NCBI GenBank assembly: GCA_018376445.1
Contig: JAHABL010000002.1
Location: forward strand, 118,753 to 182,752
Reading direction: 5' to 3'
From: Mycobacteriales bacterium
Lineage (GTDB): Bacteria > Actinomycetota > Actinomycetes > Mycobacteriales > Mycobacteriaceae
DNA length: 64,000 nt
The position numbers and the translations under genes are program-made. The notes under the pieces are model-generated. The model did no database searches and was not told the origin of the DNA. It worked only from the letters and a program-made list of their open reading frames with translations. Position 1 is the stretch's first letter. Every line of letters begins with the position of its first letter. Shown here piece by piece: positions 1-9,916 of the stretch.

Positions 1-978
1 ATTCGCAGCTTCGGCGAATTCGCAGCAGGTCTCTTCCGACCCGTGCGGGGCATGGTCGGTGGCGACACAGTCGATGACTCCATCAATCAACGCTTGCTGA
101 AGTGCTTCATTATCTGATTCTTCACGCAAAGGCGGGTTCACCCGGTAAACGCCGTTGTAAGTGGAAAGAACTGAGTCGTTCAGGAGGAGATGGTGCGGGG
201 TGACTTCAGCGGTGACGTTGACACCCTGCTCATGGGCCCACTTTAGGAGTTCAACGGTGCCTTTGGTGGAGGCATGGCAGACGTGAATATGGGCGTGTGC
301 ATCGCGAGCGAGAAGAATATCGCGAGCTACGATGGACTCTTCCGCTGCACGCGGCCAACCTTTCATCCCGAGTTTGGCTGCCATCGGTCCCTCGTGGGCA
401 ATGGCACCTTCGGTGAGTCGATCTTCTTCCGCATGCTGTGCAATTGTTGCCCCCAGCCCTGCCGCATACTCCAGTGCACGTCGCATGACGAGAGGATTAT
501 TGACGCATTTTCCGTCATCGGAGAACCACCGAACCTGGGCCCTACCCTTGTTCATCAAACCCATTTCAGACAGTTCTTTGCCTTGTAGTCCCACCGTAAT
601 GGAACCCACCGGGTAGACGTCGCACAGACCGATTTCCTGGCCTTTGCTCCACACCATCTCCGCTAAGTTATTGTTATCGATAACGGGCTTGGTGTTGGGC
701 ATGGTGTAGACGGCAGTGAAACCACCGAGAGCTGCGGCAGCAGAGCCACTGGCGATAGTCTCCGTATCCTCTCGACCAGGCTCACGGAGGTGTACGTGAA
801 TGTCAACGAGACCAGGGAGAAGGACGTTGCCGCGGCCGTCATACTCTTCGCATTCCGCGGGGAGAGCGGCGAGAGTGCCGTGGGGAGCAATAGTATCGAT
901 GCGGCCGTCCTGTACAAGAACGTCGACGGCGTCTCCTTCGCCGTAGAGGTGGACGTTGCGGATGAGAAGTGCAGTCAT
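1..978 (-). CDS. pyrC: Dihydroorotase, 3' end cut by window edge
   Basis: Third step of de novo pyrimidine synthesis: reversible cyclisation of carbamoyl-aspartate to dihydroorotate. The 326 visible codons carry the amidohydrolase metal motif HVHLREPG with H61 and H63, and near the window edge the VATDHAPHG motif holding the late catalytic/metal Asp. The C-terminal end lies outside the window. I chose the ATG at 978 because GGAG sits 8 bases upstream; an in-frame ATG at 993 is possible but has no comparable site. It follows pyrB by 17 bases as the last visible gene of a pyrR-pyrB-pyrC operon. Confidence 0.95.
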   Translation of the reverse strand, partial: MTALLIRNVHLYGEGDAVDVLVQDGRIDTIAPHGTLAALPAECEEYDGRGNVLLPGLVDIHVHLREPGREDTETIASGSAAAALGGFTAVYTMPNTKPVIDNNNLAEMVWSKGQEIGLCDVYPVGSITVGLQGKELSEMGLMNKGRAQVRWFSDDGKCVNNPLVMRRALEYAAGLGATIAQHAEEDRLTEGAIAHEGPMAAKLGMKGWPRAAEESIVARDILLARDAHAHIHVCHASTKGTVELLKWAHEQGVNVTAEVTPHHLLLNDSVLSTYNGVYRVNPPLREESDNEALQQALIDGVIDCVATDHAPHGSEETCCEFAEAAN

Positions 979-995
979 AGTGTCTTTCTCCATGG

Positions 996-1940
996 TTACG
1001 CCTCGTCAGCACCAGTGAGAAGCGTGATAAGGATGGCCATACGAACGTGAACACCGTTGTTCACCTGCTGAAGAACAGCGGTTTGCGGCGAATCAGCAAC
1101 ATCAAAGTTGATTTCCATGCCACGAATCATGGGGCCCGGGTGCATGACGATGGCATCGTCACGAAGCAGTGCGAGACGTTTCTTGCTCATTCCGTAGAGT
1201 GCAGCGTACTCACGCACGGAGGGGAAGAACGCTTCGCCAGCCTTCATGCGCTCTTCTTGGACGCGCAGTAACTGGACAGCGTCAGCATCATGCAACTCTG
1301 CATCAAGGTCGTGCGAAACACGGCATGGCCATTCTTCGACGCCAACTGGAAGCAGCGTGGGAGGGGCCACGAACACAACTTCTGCTCCAAGTTTGGAGAA
1401 AAGGAGGAGATCGGAGCGAGCCACTCGGGAGTGGAGAATGTCGCCAACAACGACTAGTTTGCGACCCTCAAAACCGCCGTGATGCTGTCGAAATGTGAGT
1501 GCGTCGAGAAGCGCTTGGGAGGGGTGTTCGTGCTGACCATCACCAGCGTTGATGATGGAGGGGCCATGGACCCCGTCTGGGGACAGCCATTGTGCCAATT
1601 GTGCGGGTGCACCAGAATAAGGATGCCTGACGATGAGGGCTTCCGCACCGATCGCGGTCAAGGTTTGGCCAGTATCCTGAAGCGACTCGCCTTTCTTTAC
1701 CGATGAACTTCCCGCTGAGATATTGACGACATCGGCACTGAGCCACTTTGCCGCTGTTTCGAAACTGGAGCGTGTGCGTGTGGAATTCTCGTAGAAGACG
1801 GTGAATACGGTGCGTCCGCGCAGAGTCGGAAGCTTTCGAATTTCTCGCTCCAGCAGCGAGGATTTGAGCTCATCTGCAAGATCGAGAAGGGCAAGGGCAC
1901 TGTCTTTGTCGAGATCGTTGATCGAGACGAGGTGCTTCAC
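996..1940 (-). CDS. pyrB: Aspartate carbamoyltransferase catalytic chain
   Basis: Condenses carbamoyl phosphate with aspartate to give carbamoyl-aspartate, the committed step of pyrimidine synthesis in the cytoplasm. The 314 residues are a normal catalytic-chain length. The carbamoyl-phosphate motif STRTRSSFE starts at residue 53, followed by HPSQALLD mid-protein and HPGPMIRG in the C-terminal domain. No pyrI regulatory chain is seen. The start overlaps the pyrR stop by 4 bases (ATGA-type), indicating translational coupling; control is therefore likely exerted through PyrR. Confidence 0.97.
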   Translation of the reverse strand: MKHLVSINDLDKDSALALLDLADELKSSLLEREIRKLPTLRGRTVFTVFYENSTRTRSSFETAAKWLSADVVNISAGSSSVKKGESLQDTGQTLTAIGAEALIVRHPYSGAPAQLAQWLSPDGVHGPSIINAGDGQHEHPSQALLDALTFRQHHGGFEGRKLVVVGDILHSRVARSDLLLFSKLGAEVVFVAPPTLLPVGVEEWPCRVSHDLDAELHDADAVQLLRVQEERMKAGEAFFPSVREYAALYGMSKKRLALLRDDAIVMHPGPMIRGMEINFDVADSPQTAVLQQVNNGVHVRMAILITLLTGADEA

Positions 1941-2506
1941 TCTGCCTCTCCTTCTGTGATGTCCCGAGTGAGGACGACTTCGTCTGCGCCGTCCGATTCG
2001 TCCAAGTGAACGTTCACGCCCTCAGCGCGGGCAGTGGGAATATTTTTGCCCACGTAGTCTGGCCGAATAGGAAGTTCGCGATGTCCGCGGTCGACAAGAA
2101 CCGCTAGTTGGATCACGTCCGGCCGACCAATGTCGCGGAGCGCGTCGAGCGCTGCACGTACGGTTCGTCCGGAGAAAAGAACATCATCGACGAGAATAAC
2201 GAGCGCGCCATCAATCCCGTTGCGAGGAATCTGAGTCTCACCCATAGGGCGGGGGCGACGTTGACGAAGATCATCACGGTAGAGGGTGATGTCGAGTGAT
2301 CCGACTTCTGGGGAATTACCGGTGAATTCCGCAATATTTGCAGCAAGTCGGTGGGCGAGGTGGGTACCTCGCGTTGGAATGCCCAAGAGAACAACACGCT
2401 TCGATGAAGATTCGTCAAGCGCTGTTTTTTCAATGATCTGATGGGCGATTCGTGCGACGGTGCGTGATACGTCCGCAGCGTCAAGCAGTTGCACGTTGTC
2501 GTTCAT
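1937..2506 (-). CDS. pyrR: PyrR bifunctional regulator / uracil phosphoribosyltransferase
   Basis: Regulates the pyr operon in response to UMP/PRPP and usually also has uracil phosphoribosyltransferase activity. The PRPP-binding signature [13 protein letters not shown] lies at residues 103-115, and the 189-residue length is typical. A strong Shine-Dalgarno (GGAGGT, 2511-2516 on the plus strand as acctcc) precedes the ATG. It heads the operon pyrR-pyrB-pyrC. In mycobacteria PyrR acts by binding the leader RNA near its own translation start; whether that holds here cannot be read directly. Confidence 0.95.
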   Translation of the reverse strand: MNDNVQLLDAADVSRTVARIAHQIIEKTALDESSSKRVVLLGIPTRGTHLAHRLAANIAEFTGNSPEVGSLDITLYRDDLRQRRPRPMGETQIPRNGIDGALVILVDDVLFSGRTVRAALDALRDIGRPDVIQLAVLVDRGHRELPIRPDYVGKNIPTARAEGVNVHLDESDGADEVVLTRDITEGEAE

Positions 2507-2607
2507 CCTGACCTCCTTCTCCGCCTCGCTGGACGGCTTGTTAAAGGATGTCTGCTCTGAGGTTTAAGTGTAGCAGCCCCAGCCCTGCTCACACATCTCA
2601 TAACGTT

Positions 2608-2638
2608 CGGAACCTGAAGGTTTCCCCTTCAGGTTCCG
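2608..2638 (-). terminator. Perfect 13-bp hairpin between nusB and pyrR
   Basis: Positions 2608-2620 and 2626-2638 are exact reverse complements (13 bp) around a 5-base loop. It lies 27 bases past the nusB stop and about 100 bases upstream of the pyrR start. No clear U-run follows on the minus strand, so it could be an imperfect terminator for the nusB operon or a leader structure of the pyr operon. Confidence 0.6.
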
Positions 2639-2665
2639 ATCCGTTTGTTGAGGCACACGTAGCAG

Positions 2666-3265
2666 TTAGTCAGCGTAGTTCTCTCGCTCCACTTCATCGG
2701 TGGAGGGAACGGCATCAAGCTGCTCTTCTGCCAGCTCGACAGTGCTGGTGTGGGACAGCTGCTCCTTAACAACATCGCGATCGCGCAACACTTTGTCTAG
2801 CACTCCATTGACGAAACGCGGAGCATCATCATCCGAGTATTCTCGTGCCAGGCTTACAGCCTCGTCAACTGCCGTTAATGCCGGCACATCATCGGTGAAC
2901 AGAAGCTCCCATACACCAATTCGAAGCGCTGTACGATCTACCGCAGCAAGCCGGTCCAAGGACCAGTCGGTGAGGGAGGACGACAGAATCTCATCGATTC
3001 GATCAATCTCTTCGGCGACACCGGTAATAATCGCGATAGCGTAGTCGCTGACGAGTGGCATGCCGCCTTCCCCGAGACGCGCCAATTCTAGGGCGTAGTC
3101 GCGACGGTTTTCAGCGAGCTCAACAGGATCAACATCTCGACTTTCTGCTTCGAAGAGCAGAGTCAGTGCGCGCTGACGAGCCTTATGCCGGCTGCCAGAA
3201 TGACGCGGGCGAGCAGCTTTACCTGTCCCCGCTCCGGAGCCCTGTGTTGGATTAGTTGTTGACAC
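2666..3265 (-). CDS. nusB: Transcription antitermination factor NusB
   Basis: Binds boxA RNA with NusE (ribosomal protein S10) to form the antitermination complex on rRNA operons. The NusB fold spans about residues 25-165, with the typical helical segments [28 protein letters not shown] and FVNGVLDKV. At 199 residues it is longer than the ~140-155 of most homologues, because of a polar basic N-terminal tail and an acidic C-terminal tail. The GTG start overlaps the efp stop by 14 bases, but its ribosome site is weak, so a slightly downstream start is possible. Confidence 0.92.
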   Translation of the reverse strand: MSTTNPTQGSGAGTGKAARPRHSGSRHKARQRALTLLFEAESRDVDPVELAENRRDYALELARLGEGGMPLVSDYAIAIITGVAEEIDRIDEILSSSLTDWSLDRLAAVDRTALRIGVWELLFTDDVPALTAVDEAVSLAREYSDDDAPRFVNGVLDKVLRDRDVVKEQLSHTSTVELAEEQLDAVPSTDEVERENYAD

Positions 3266-3815
3266 GGCTCAGGTAACGACCATCTCGAGTATCGATGCGC
3301 AGAACGTCACCGGTATTGATGAAGAGAGGAACCTGCACTTCAGCACCCGTTTCCAGAGTAGCGGGCTTGGTGCCGGCAGAGGAACGATCGCCCTGCAGGC
3401 CTGGGTCGGTGTGCGCCACGGTGAGGTCAACAGCAACCGGCAAGTCGGCAAACAGTGGCACACCTTCGTGCATAGACACCTGGACGGTAGTGTTCTCGAG
3501 GAGGAAGCGAGCTCCATCACCCAGGATTTCGGGTCCGACGGTGATCTGATCGTAGGTGTCCTCGTCCATCAGCACGAAGTCGTTGCCGTCCTTGTAAAGG
3601 TAGGTAAAATCGCGCCGGTCCACAGTCGCAGTGTCCACCTTGACACCGGCGTTGAAGGTCTTATCAACAACCTTACCAGTGACAACATCCTTCAGCTTGG
3701 TCCGCACGAAAGCGGGACCCTTACCGGGCTTAACGTGCTGGAATTCTACGATCTGCTGCAGCTTGCCATCAATCTGCAGTACCAGGCCATTCTTGAAGTC
3801 TGCGGTACTCGCCAC
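3252..3815 (-). CDS. efp: Translation elongation factor P
   Basis: Relieves ribosome stalling at consecutive prolines by binding between the P and E sites. A GTG start at 3815 gives 187 residues, the standard EF-P length; the longer frame starting at 3863 would add an unconserved 16-residue leader. The KOW-like domain I contains the tip loop VKPGKGPAF with K32 at the position modified in other species, followed by two OB domains. It lies between pepQ and nusB, the usual actinobacterial order. Confidence 0.96.
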   Translation of the reverse strand: MASTADFKNGLVLQIDGKLQQIVEFQHVKPGKGPAFVRTKLKDVVTGKVVDKTFNAGVKVDTATVDRRDFTYLYKDGNDFVLMDEDTYDQITVGPEILGDGARFLLENTTVQVSMHEGVPLFADLPVAVDLTVAHTDPGLQGDRSSAGTKPATLETGAEVQVPLFINTGDVLRIDTRDGRYLSRVNN

Positions 3816-3853
3816 AATGAGCTCTTTTCTGTCGAAATGTCTAGGTAGTCGCG

Positions 3854-3867
3854 AGGAGTGCACTCCT
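3854..3867. promoter_or_regulatory. 14-bp perfect palindrome upstream of efp
   Basis: AGGAGTGCACTCCT is a perfect palindrome in the 78-base pepQ-efp spacer, 39 bases before the efp GTG. It could be an operator or a small RNA hairpin. No factor is recognised for it. Confidence 0.35.
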
Positions 3868-3893
3868 TAGCAACTAGTACCTCATGGAGTTTA

Positions 3894-5030
3894 CTAAACG
3901 TGCAGCAATTCTGCGGAAAGCGCCTGCAGAGAGCGCACATTTCCGGAGTCTTCGAGCACGTAGGTGTTTTCTATTCGCACACCCCCACGTTCAGGAAGAT
4001 AGATCCCGGGCTCGATTGTGAATACTGACCCAGCGACCAATTCTTCTGATGAACCACTACGTACCCATGGATGCTCATGGATATCCACGCCAACTCCATG
4101 GCCAGTCGAGTGCCCGAAGTACGGACCATAGCCGGCATCATTAATGACTGCGCGGGCGGCCTCATCGAGTGCTCCAGCGGAAACCCCTGGACGCACCACT
4201 GCAAGTGCTGCCTGGTGTGCATGCCACACGCAGTCGGCGATCTCTTCTTGCCATGCGGTGGAATCTCCGACACAGAACGTGCGGGTGCAATCTGAGTGGT
4301 AACCCCTTACTACTGCACCAAAATCAATGACGACGAGATCACCGGCAGCAATTGGGGTATTGTCGGGCGAATGATGTGGGAGTGCACTGTTAGCTCCAGT
4401 ACCCACGATAGTTTCAAAGGAGACACCTTCGGAACCTCGCACTTTCATGAGGTAATCGAGGCGGGCTGCCACTTCGCTTTCGGTAGCGCCAGGTACAAGG
4501 GCATGCTCATCAATAAGCTGCTCCAGCGCAGCTTCAGCACACTGTGCGGCTTGATTGAGCGCAATGATCTCACTGCGGTCTTTGACCGACCGCAACTGTG
4601 CAATATATGCAGACACATCACTAAGCCCCTCCATCATCCCAGCAGAAGTCAGGTCCTGCTGTGTACACGAACTCAGCCACGCCGCCAGCTCCTGGTAGTC
4701 GAGCCAGTTGAGGAACTCACCATCCACCCCCAGCGTGTTTGCGTGCAGATGCCGTGTTTCACTCACCTCAGTTAGTGCGGCACTACCACGTGCGCTGCAG
4801 CTCTCTACTGCAATTCCAGGACATTCTGCAAAAGCTTGGAGGGTATAGCGGGCGTCGGTGATGAGAACGTCGTTATCCGCAGCGAAGCTGTCAATCCAGA
4901 GAAGAGCGTTAGAACCCGAAAAACCGGTGAAGTAGCGAATTGAGCTGAGCCCAAATAGTACGATGGCCCCCGCTTCTACCGAACAGCGGAGCCGATTGCG
5001 CCGCTCGGCATAGTTTTCTGCAACTGTCAT
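3894..5030 (-). CDS. pepQ: M24B family Xaa-Pro dipeptidase/aminopeptidase
   Basis: Cleaves peptides with proline in the second position. The pita-bread fold of family M24 fills the C-terminal half. All five dinuclear metal ligands are visible: D236 (VIDFG), D247 (HSDCTR), H311 (GHGVG), E340 (TIEPG) and E354 (RIEN). The N-terminal creatinase-like domain covers about residues 10-140. At 378 residues it matches the mycobacterial PepQ/PepE group. It sits between aroQ and efp, as in M. tuberculosis. Confidence 0.94.
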   Translation of the reverse strand: MTVAENYAERRNRLRCSVEAGAIVLFGLSSIRYFTGFSGSNALLWIDSFAADNDVLITDARYTLQAFAECPGIAVESCSARGSAALTEVSETRHLHANTLGVDGEFLNWLDYQELAAWLSSCTQQDLTSAGMMEGLSDVSAYIAQLRSVKDRSEIIALNQAAQCAEAALEQLIDEHALVPGATESEVAARLDYLMKVRGSEGVSFETIVGTGANSALPHHSPDNTPIAAGDLVVIDFGAVVRGYHSDCTRTFCVGDSTAWQEEIADCVWHAHQAALAVVRPGVSAGALDEAARAVINDAGYGPYFGHSTGHGVGVDIHEHPWVRSGSSEELVAGSVFTIEPGIYLPERGGVRIENTYVLEDSGNVRSLQALSAELLHV

Positions 5031-5054
5031 TGCTACCTTTTCTAAGTTCGGTCG

Positions 5055-5486
5055 TTAGCTCTGCTGCGCAAACCAGCGCAACGCAAGGCGGTAGACGTCA
5101 ATGCCGAGTCCAACGATCACCCCGGTGGCGATGGCAGAAAGGTAGCTGTGGTGACGGAACTCTTCGCGAGCGTGGACGTTAGAGATATGGACTTCAATAA
5201 AACCAGCGTGGTCCGCGAGTTCGGCACAAGCATCACGTAGCGCAACTGAAGTATGTGTCAGTGCTCCAGCATTGAGGATGACGGGTTCCTGCGTATCGGC
5301 GCAGTCATGCACCCAGCCCAGAAGTTCCGCTTCTGAGTCCGTTTGTTTGACCTCGATCTCGACCCCCAGCTCAACTGCATCTTGTTCCAAAATAGCGACG
5401 AGGTCAGCGAAGGTGGTCGACCCGTACACTTCTGGTTGACGCTTTCCCAGGCGTCCTAAGTTCGGACCGTTTAGTACGTGGATCAT
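5055..5486 (-). CDS. aroQ: 3-dehydroquinate dehydratase, type II
   Basis: Third step of the shikimate pathway: dehydration of 3-dehydroquinate to 3-dehydroshikimate by the dodecameric type II enzyme. The active-site loop [17 protein letters not shown] carries the catalytic Arg16 and Tyr21; His100 and Arg107 occur in [13 protein letters not shown]. The 143-residue length is normal. Seven bases beyond its start codon comes the aroB stop at 5496, so the genes are tightly linked within the aroC-aroK-aroB-aroQ run. Confidence 0.97.
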   Translation of the reverse strand: MIHVLNGPNLGRLGKRQPEVYGSTTFADLVAILEQDAVELGVEIEVKQTDSEAELLGWVHDCADTQEPVILNAGALTHTSVALRDACAELADHAGFIEVHISNVHAREEFRHHSYLSAIATGVIVGLGIDVYRLALRWFAQQS

Positions 5487-5495
5487 TCCTTCTCC

Positions 5496-6572
5496 TTACT
5501 GTTTGCTAACTTCAGCATAGGCAGCAGCAAGTTGCTCTTGCGTCGGATTCTCCATTCGGACAGGGTTTCCGATGCCGTCAAGCACGACAAAACGAAGAAC
5601 TCCGGTGCGGTTCTTTTTATCGGAGTACATCGTGCTTATGAGCTCATCGAGTGCCTCTGCATCATAGGATGTGGGCAGCCCTACTGCCGACACAATGTCG
5701 CGGGTACGGTTTACGTCGGCTTCAGTAAGGAGACCCGCAGTGCGAGCCAGTGCCGCCGCAAAGACCATCCCCACCGCAACTGCATTCCCATGTCGCCACA
5801 GGTAGTGTTCCCGTTGCTCAATCGCATGCGCCAAAGTGTGGCCATAGTTGAGGTTCTCACGAAGGCCTGATTCGCGAAGATCGCAGCTGACGACATCAGC
5901 TTTCACCTGTACCGAGCGACACACGAGTTCATGAAGCACCGGCCCGTCAACATCAAAGACCGCTGCGGGATTGTCTTCCACGAGTTCAAGAATGCGCTGG
6001 TCCGCAATAAAACCGCACTTCACTACTTCCGCCATACCAGAGACGATTTCAGACCGTGGGAGTGTGTGGAGAACATGCAGATCAATAAACACTCCCTGTG
6101 GCTCATGGAACGTCCCCACTAAGTTCTTACCGATGGCATTGTTGATCCCGGTCTTTCCGCCTACTCCGGCATCAACCATGCCAAGCAGAGAGGTAGGGCA
6201 GCTGATGAAAGCAATCCCCCGCATCCAGGTGGAGGCGATGAAACCAGCGAGATCTGTCGCCGCTCCACCACCGACACCCATGATGACGTCTGCACGGGTG
6301 ATGCCAGCTTTACCACACTTGATCCACAGTTCCTCCGCAACAACAAGCGTCTTTCCCGCCTCTGCATCAGGCACGGGGAAGAGATGGACAGTACTGCCGT
6401 TCTCCCGCAGTGCTGCAGCGATCTCTGCCACAAAATAGGACACGCTCTCTTGGTAGACGATACCGACGTTCCGGAATCGCCCACCCAACTCTGCAATTTC
6501 CGGGACGAGGTGGGAGCCGATTCTCACATGGTAGGGGTGAGCTGCGTTTACATCGATCACAGTTACTGTCAT
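5496..6572 (-). CDS. aroB: 3-dehydroquinate synthase
   Basis: Second shikimate step: converts DAHP to 3-dehydroquinate using NAD+ and a divalent metal. Visible motifs are the NAD-binding GVGGGAATDLAGF, the segment KTGINNAIGKNLVG, and the metal ligands in NYGHTLAHAIE and HGNAVAVGM. I chose the ATG at 6572 (358 residues, MTVTVIDV...) because GAAAGAG lies just upstream and it follows the aroK stop by 16 bases; the frame is open further upstream, but that part overlaps aroK and looks unlike the family. Confidence 0.96.
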   Translation of the reverse strand: MTVTVIDVNAAHPYHVRIGSHLVPEIAELGGRFRNVGIVYQESVSYFVAEIAAALRENGSTVHLFPVPDAEAGKTLVVAEELWIKCGKAGITRADVIMGVGGGAATDLAGFIASTWMRGIAFISCPTSLLGMVDAGVGGKTGINNAIGKNLVGTFHEPQGVFIDLHVLHTLPRSEIVSGMAEVVKCGFIADQRILELVEDNPAAVFDVDGPVLHELVCRSVQVKADVVSCDLRESGLRENLNYGHTLAHAIEQREHYLWRHGNAVAVGMVFAAALARTAGLLTEADVNRTRDIVSAVGLPTSYDAEALDELISTMYSDKKNRTGVLRFVVLDGIGNPVRMENPTQEQLAAAYAEVSKQ

Positions 6573-6588
6573 CTCAGTCTCTTTCGTA

Positions 6589-7140
6589 TTAGTCGTCGTC
6601 CACGTCGGCGGTGAGCCGAGCACGGCCGAGGAAAGCACAAATCTCATCAATCACGTCGAGAGGTTTGCGATGTTCAGGGCGAATAGTAAGATCGGCAACC
6701 TCTCGATAGTAAGGGCGGCGAATTCGTCGCAGCTGGCGATAGTGTTCAGCGGGGTCCTTAGCAGCAAGAACTGGTCGCGTAGAGGTATCCGCGGTGCGTC
6801 GGATTCCCTCTGCAGCCGAAATATCCAAGAAAACAACGGGAACTTCAGCAAGCAAGGTACGGGTTCGAGACGAGAGAACCGCTCCGCCCCCCAACGCGAG
6901 AATGCCATCATGGTGAGCGAGACTCTCAGCTACGATATCCTCTTCAATTTCGCGGAATGCAGATTCACCGAGCTCAGCAAAAACCTCCCCGCAGCTCTTC
7001 CCATACTGCTTCTCTATCACCTGATCGGTATCAAGAAATGGAAGCTGCAGCGCGCGAGAAAGACGTTTTCCGGCGGTAGTTTTTCCCGATCCCGGGAGTC
7101 CCACAAATACGCAGACTGGGGCAAAAGCTACTGCTCCCAT
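6589..7140 (-). CDS. aroK: Shikimate kinase
   Basis: Phosphorylates shikimate at the 3-hydroxyl using ATP. The Walker A motif GLPGSGKTT is at residues 14-22, followed by the substrate-binding [18 protein letters not shown] and ALGGGAVL motifs of the family. The 183-residue length is normal. The start overlaps the aroC stop by 13 bases, implying coupled translation with chorismate synthase. Confidence 0.96.
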   Translation of the reverse strand: MGAVAFAPVCVFVGLPGSGKTTAGKRLSRALQLPFLDTDQVIEKQYGKSCGEVFAELGESAFREIEEDIVAESLAHHDGILALGGGAVLSSRTRTLLAEVPVVFLDISAAEGIRRTADTSTRPVLAAKDPAEHYRQLRRIRRPYYREVADLTIRPEHRKPLDVIDEICAFLGRARLTADVDDD

Positions 7141-8324
7141 GTGAGACGATCCTTCACATACTCCTGGTAGGCGCAGTAGTTTCGGCGTGTTTCCGCAAGG
7201 GTGTCTCCACCGAATTTCTCCAGTACTGTCTGTGCCAGCACCAACGCCACCATCGCTTCAGCAACGACACCGGCGGCGGGTACCGCGCACACATCAGAGC
7301 GCTGGTGGATAGCTGTTGCCGGGGCACCATTTGCCATATCAACGGTCGCTAATGCTCGTGGCACGGTTGAAATAGGCTTCATAGCTGCTCGTACTACCAG
7401 AGGTTGGCCATCTGTCATCCCACCTTCTAGACCACCAGCATGGTTCGAGCGACGGATGACGCCCACCTCAGCAGGATCCATTTGGTCGTGGGCAATGGAG
7501 CCACGGCGCCGGGCAAGCGCAAACCCTTCACCAATCTCAACGCCTTTAATGGCTTGAATACCCATAAGCGCACTGGCCAGCCGGGCTTCCAAACGGCGTT
7601 CTCCCGACACAAAAGACCCCAGGCCAATCGGGAGCCCATGTACGACTACTTCCACGACACCGCCTAACGTATCTCCTGCCTTCCGCGCGGCATCGATTTC
7701 AGCGATCATGCTCGCTTCGGCGTCCGGGTGGGAGGCTCGAACGGGGCTTTCGTCAATACGTGCTTGGTCAGCACTGGTGGGTAACTCATCTACGCCGTAG
7801 AGGGAGGAGTCTCCAATAGAAAGGACACGAGAGACAACTTCGACTCCCATGACTTCGCGGAGGATTATGCGTGCGACGGTACCGGCTGCAACCCGCGCAG
7901 CTGTCTCGCGGGCCGATGAACGCTCGAGAATATTCCGAGCGTCTTCCGCACCGTATTTGAGCATGCCCGCAAAGTCGGCGTGCCCAGGCCGCGGCCGGGT
8001 GAGAGGTTGGTTGCGCGCGAGATCGTCGATGTCTGCGGGGTCAACAGGGCTAGGAGACATAATCTTCTCCCATTTAGGCCATTCGCTATTGTCAATTTGA
8101 ATGGCGATTGGTCCGCCCAGCGTTACGCCGTGCCGCACTCCGGTCAAAAGAGTGACGCGGTCTTGCTCAAACTTCATACGCGCACCACGGCCGTAGCCAA
8201 GTCGGCGCCGTGCTAGTTGTGTGGAGACTTCATCAACCGTCAAAGGTAGTCCAGCGATAACGTCTTCCACGAGTGCGATCAGCGCTTGGCCGTGGGATTC
8301 ACCTGCAGTAGTCCATCGAAACAC
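7128..8324 (-). CDS. aroC: Chorismate synthase
   Basis: Last shikimate-pathway step: converts EPSP to chorismate with reduced FMN as cofactor. The family N-terminus [11 protein letters not shown], the basic RRRLGYGRG segment and the [15 protein letters not shown] segment are present. The 398 residues agree with actinobacterial enzymes. This is the first gene of the aroC-K-B-Q block; a 146-base gap separates it from the prepilin peptidase gene upstream. That gap has no ORF and presumably contains the promoter. Confidence 0.97.
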   Translation of the reverse strand: MFRWTTAGESHGQALIALVEDVIAGLPLTVDEVSTQLARRRLGYGRGARMKFEQDRVTLLTGVRHGVTLGGPIAIQIDNSEWPKWEKIMSPSPVDPADIDDLARNQPLTRPRPGHADFAGMLKYGAEDARNILERSSARETAARVAAGTVARIILREVMGVEVVSRVLSIGDSSLYGVDELPTSADQARIDESPVRASHPDAEASMIAEIDAARKAGDTLGGVVEVVVHGLPIGLGSFVSGERRLEARLASALMGIQAIKGVEIGEGFALARRRGSIAHDQMDPAEVGVIRRSNHAGGLEGGMTDGQPLVVRAAMKPISTVPRALATVDMANGAPATAIHQRSDVCAVPAAGVVAEAMVALVLAQTVLEKFGGDTLAETRRNYCAYQEYVKDRLTWEQ

Positions 8325-8470
8325 GGTTCTATTCTGTCATGTTTCGATTCGTTCCCCTATCTCACTCCACAGGTGTGCAGCATTTTCGCAAGCGACGAGA
8401 ACAGTTGCCACCGGGGTAACGAGCTTGAGAACCTCAAGCGATATCCATTATGAAAGAAGCCTGCAATAGG

Positions 8471-9025
8471 CTAACCAACTAGGCGATCAACCACTGGCCA
8501 CAGCACGAGCAGCGCCGTCACCAGGGATAATGAGATGCCATGTGGGAGGGTAACCATAGCACAGTTGTGTATTCTCCCAGAGCTAGCGTGCACTGCGGTT
8601 GGTATCTCAAGATCTTGTTGCCCCAGACGATGAGCAAAGGTTCGAGACGTCACGAGAAACTGCCCAATACCGACGAGCGCGGTGACACAAAAAGGGGCTA
8701 TAGCCACTATCCACCAGTCTGACCAACTCTGAGCCGCGGCGACCATTCCGATGGGGAAAGCTACTTTAACATCTCCCCCGCCAATTCCCTTTGTCCTCAA
8801 TAGAGATGGAGTGGCGTAGCACAGCATCAACGACGCACCTCCCAGAACGGACCTCGAACTAGACCCCGCTGTCACCACATAGCAGCTCGCCACGACGATC
8901 CCGACTATAACAATGGGGGTAGGAATCCTCCTGTTGCGGCTATCGTGCCAAGACAGGATAAAGAGCCAGACCAGCACAAGTAATTTCGCACCGGCATGTA
9001 GCAAAATTAAGGGATCCGCGACCAC
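8471..9025 (-). CDS. A24-family prepilin peptidase-like membrane protein
   Basis: Family A24 enzymes are membrane aspartyl proteases that cleave and N-methylate type IV pilin-like leaders. The 184-residue protein has about six hydrophobic segments and both catalytic aspartates: D28 in SWHDSRNRRIP and D85 in GIGGGDVK. It lacks the N-terminal methylase domain of PilD, so it resembles short TadV/CpaA-type enzymes. The position between aroC and aroE matches M. tuberculosis, and no pilin or tad gene lies nearby, so its substrate is unknown from this window. Confidence 0.85.
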   Translation of the reverse strand: MVADPLILLHAGAKLLVLVWLFILSWHDSRNRRIPTPIVIVGIVVASCYVVTAGSSSRSVLGGASLMLCYATPSLLRTKGIGGGDVKVAFPIGMVAAAQSWSDWWIVAIAPFCVTALVGIGQFLVTSRTFAHRLGQQDLEIPTAVHASSGRIHNCAMVTLPHGISLSLVTALLVLWPVVDRLVG

Positions 9026-9069
9026 AATGCTCCTCCAGATGGTTGTGAAGATCCCTTAGTGTATGAGCA

Positions 9070-9885
9070 TCAAGCAGCGTTGAGGGAAGCTACCATGGCA
9101 GCGAAAACGTCGTCCGTGACGGTCATACCAGTAAACATTTCGATTTGCGCAACCGCTTGGTGGACTAGCATCGTGCGCCCCCCCACGACTTTACCTCCAT
9201 TGTCCGCCACAATTCGTGCCAGAGACGTGGGCCACGGCGCGTAGACGACGTCAACGAGGCGGGGAGTTCGACGGAGGAAATTGCCGTATCCCGCAGCGGC
9301 ATCACCAGGCAGGGTCGAAATAAGCGTGTCTGCAGTGGCACAGGTATCTTGCAACACATCTGGGTCATTAATCGGTACCCACGTGTAATCAATCCCGAGT
9401 TGGGCTGCCACATGCAAGGTGGGTTGCGCACGCTCCTCAGATCGAGAGGCAATGCTGACGCGCCCTGCTCCGCACTGTTGTAGTGCAGCGAGACATGGCC
9501 TGGCGGTGGCACCGGCACCCAGAAGAAGAACATCTCCCCCGGTGTGCCCGACGCACTCCAACGCGGCTAAGGCACCATCAATATCGGTGCAATCGGCATA
9601 CCACCCGTCACCCTGTCGAACGAGAGTATTTGCCGATTCGACGAGGTGAGCGCGGGTCGACACAACATCAGCGAAGCGGAGGGCCGCATCCTTACAAGGC
9701 ATGGTGACAGAAAACCCGCGGGTTTCTGGTGCTGCACTGGCGACCACTTTGGGGAGATCTGTTGCGGTACATTCGATCCGCGCATAGTCCCACTCGGTGA
9801 GGCCGAGAGCGTGGTAGGCGGCTTGGTGAAGGACGGGTGAGAGGGAGTGTGCGATAGGGGAACCCAGGACTGCTGCAGCAAGCAT
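9070..9885 (-). CDS. aroE: Shikimate dehydrogenase
   Basis: NADP-dependent reduction of 3-dehydroshikimate to shikimate. The substrate-binding SLSPVLH, catalytic K65 in TMPCKDAAL and D101 in ADCTDIDGAL are present, followed by the nucleotide-binding GAGATARPCLAAL. I chose the ATG at 9885 (271 residues), with AAAGG about 8 bases upstream; a TTG at 9912 would add nine residues without a ribosome site. It follows mltG closely (31 bases), so it probably shares its transcript. Confidence 0.95.
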   Translation of the reverse strand: MLAAAVLGSPIAHSLSPVLHQAAYHALGLTEWDYARIECTATDLPKVVASAAPETRGFSVTMPCKDAALRFADVVSTRAHLVESANTLVRQGDGWYADCTDIDGALAALECVGHTGGDVLLLGAGATARPCLAALQQCGAGRVSIASRSEERAQPTLHVAAQLGIDYTWVPINDPDVLQDTCATADTLISTLPGDAAAGYGNFLRRTPRLVDVVYAPWPTSLARIVADNGGKVVGGRTMLVHQAVAQIEMFTGMTVTDDVFAAMVASLNAA

Positions 9886-9916
9886 AGCGACCTTTCTTCG
9901 GATCTGCTTCAAGCCC

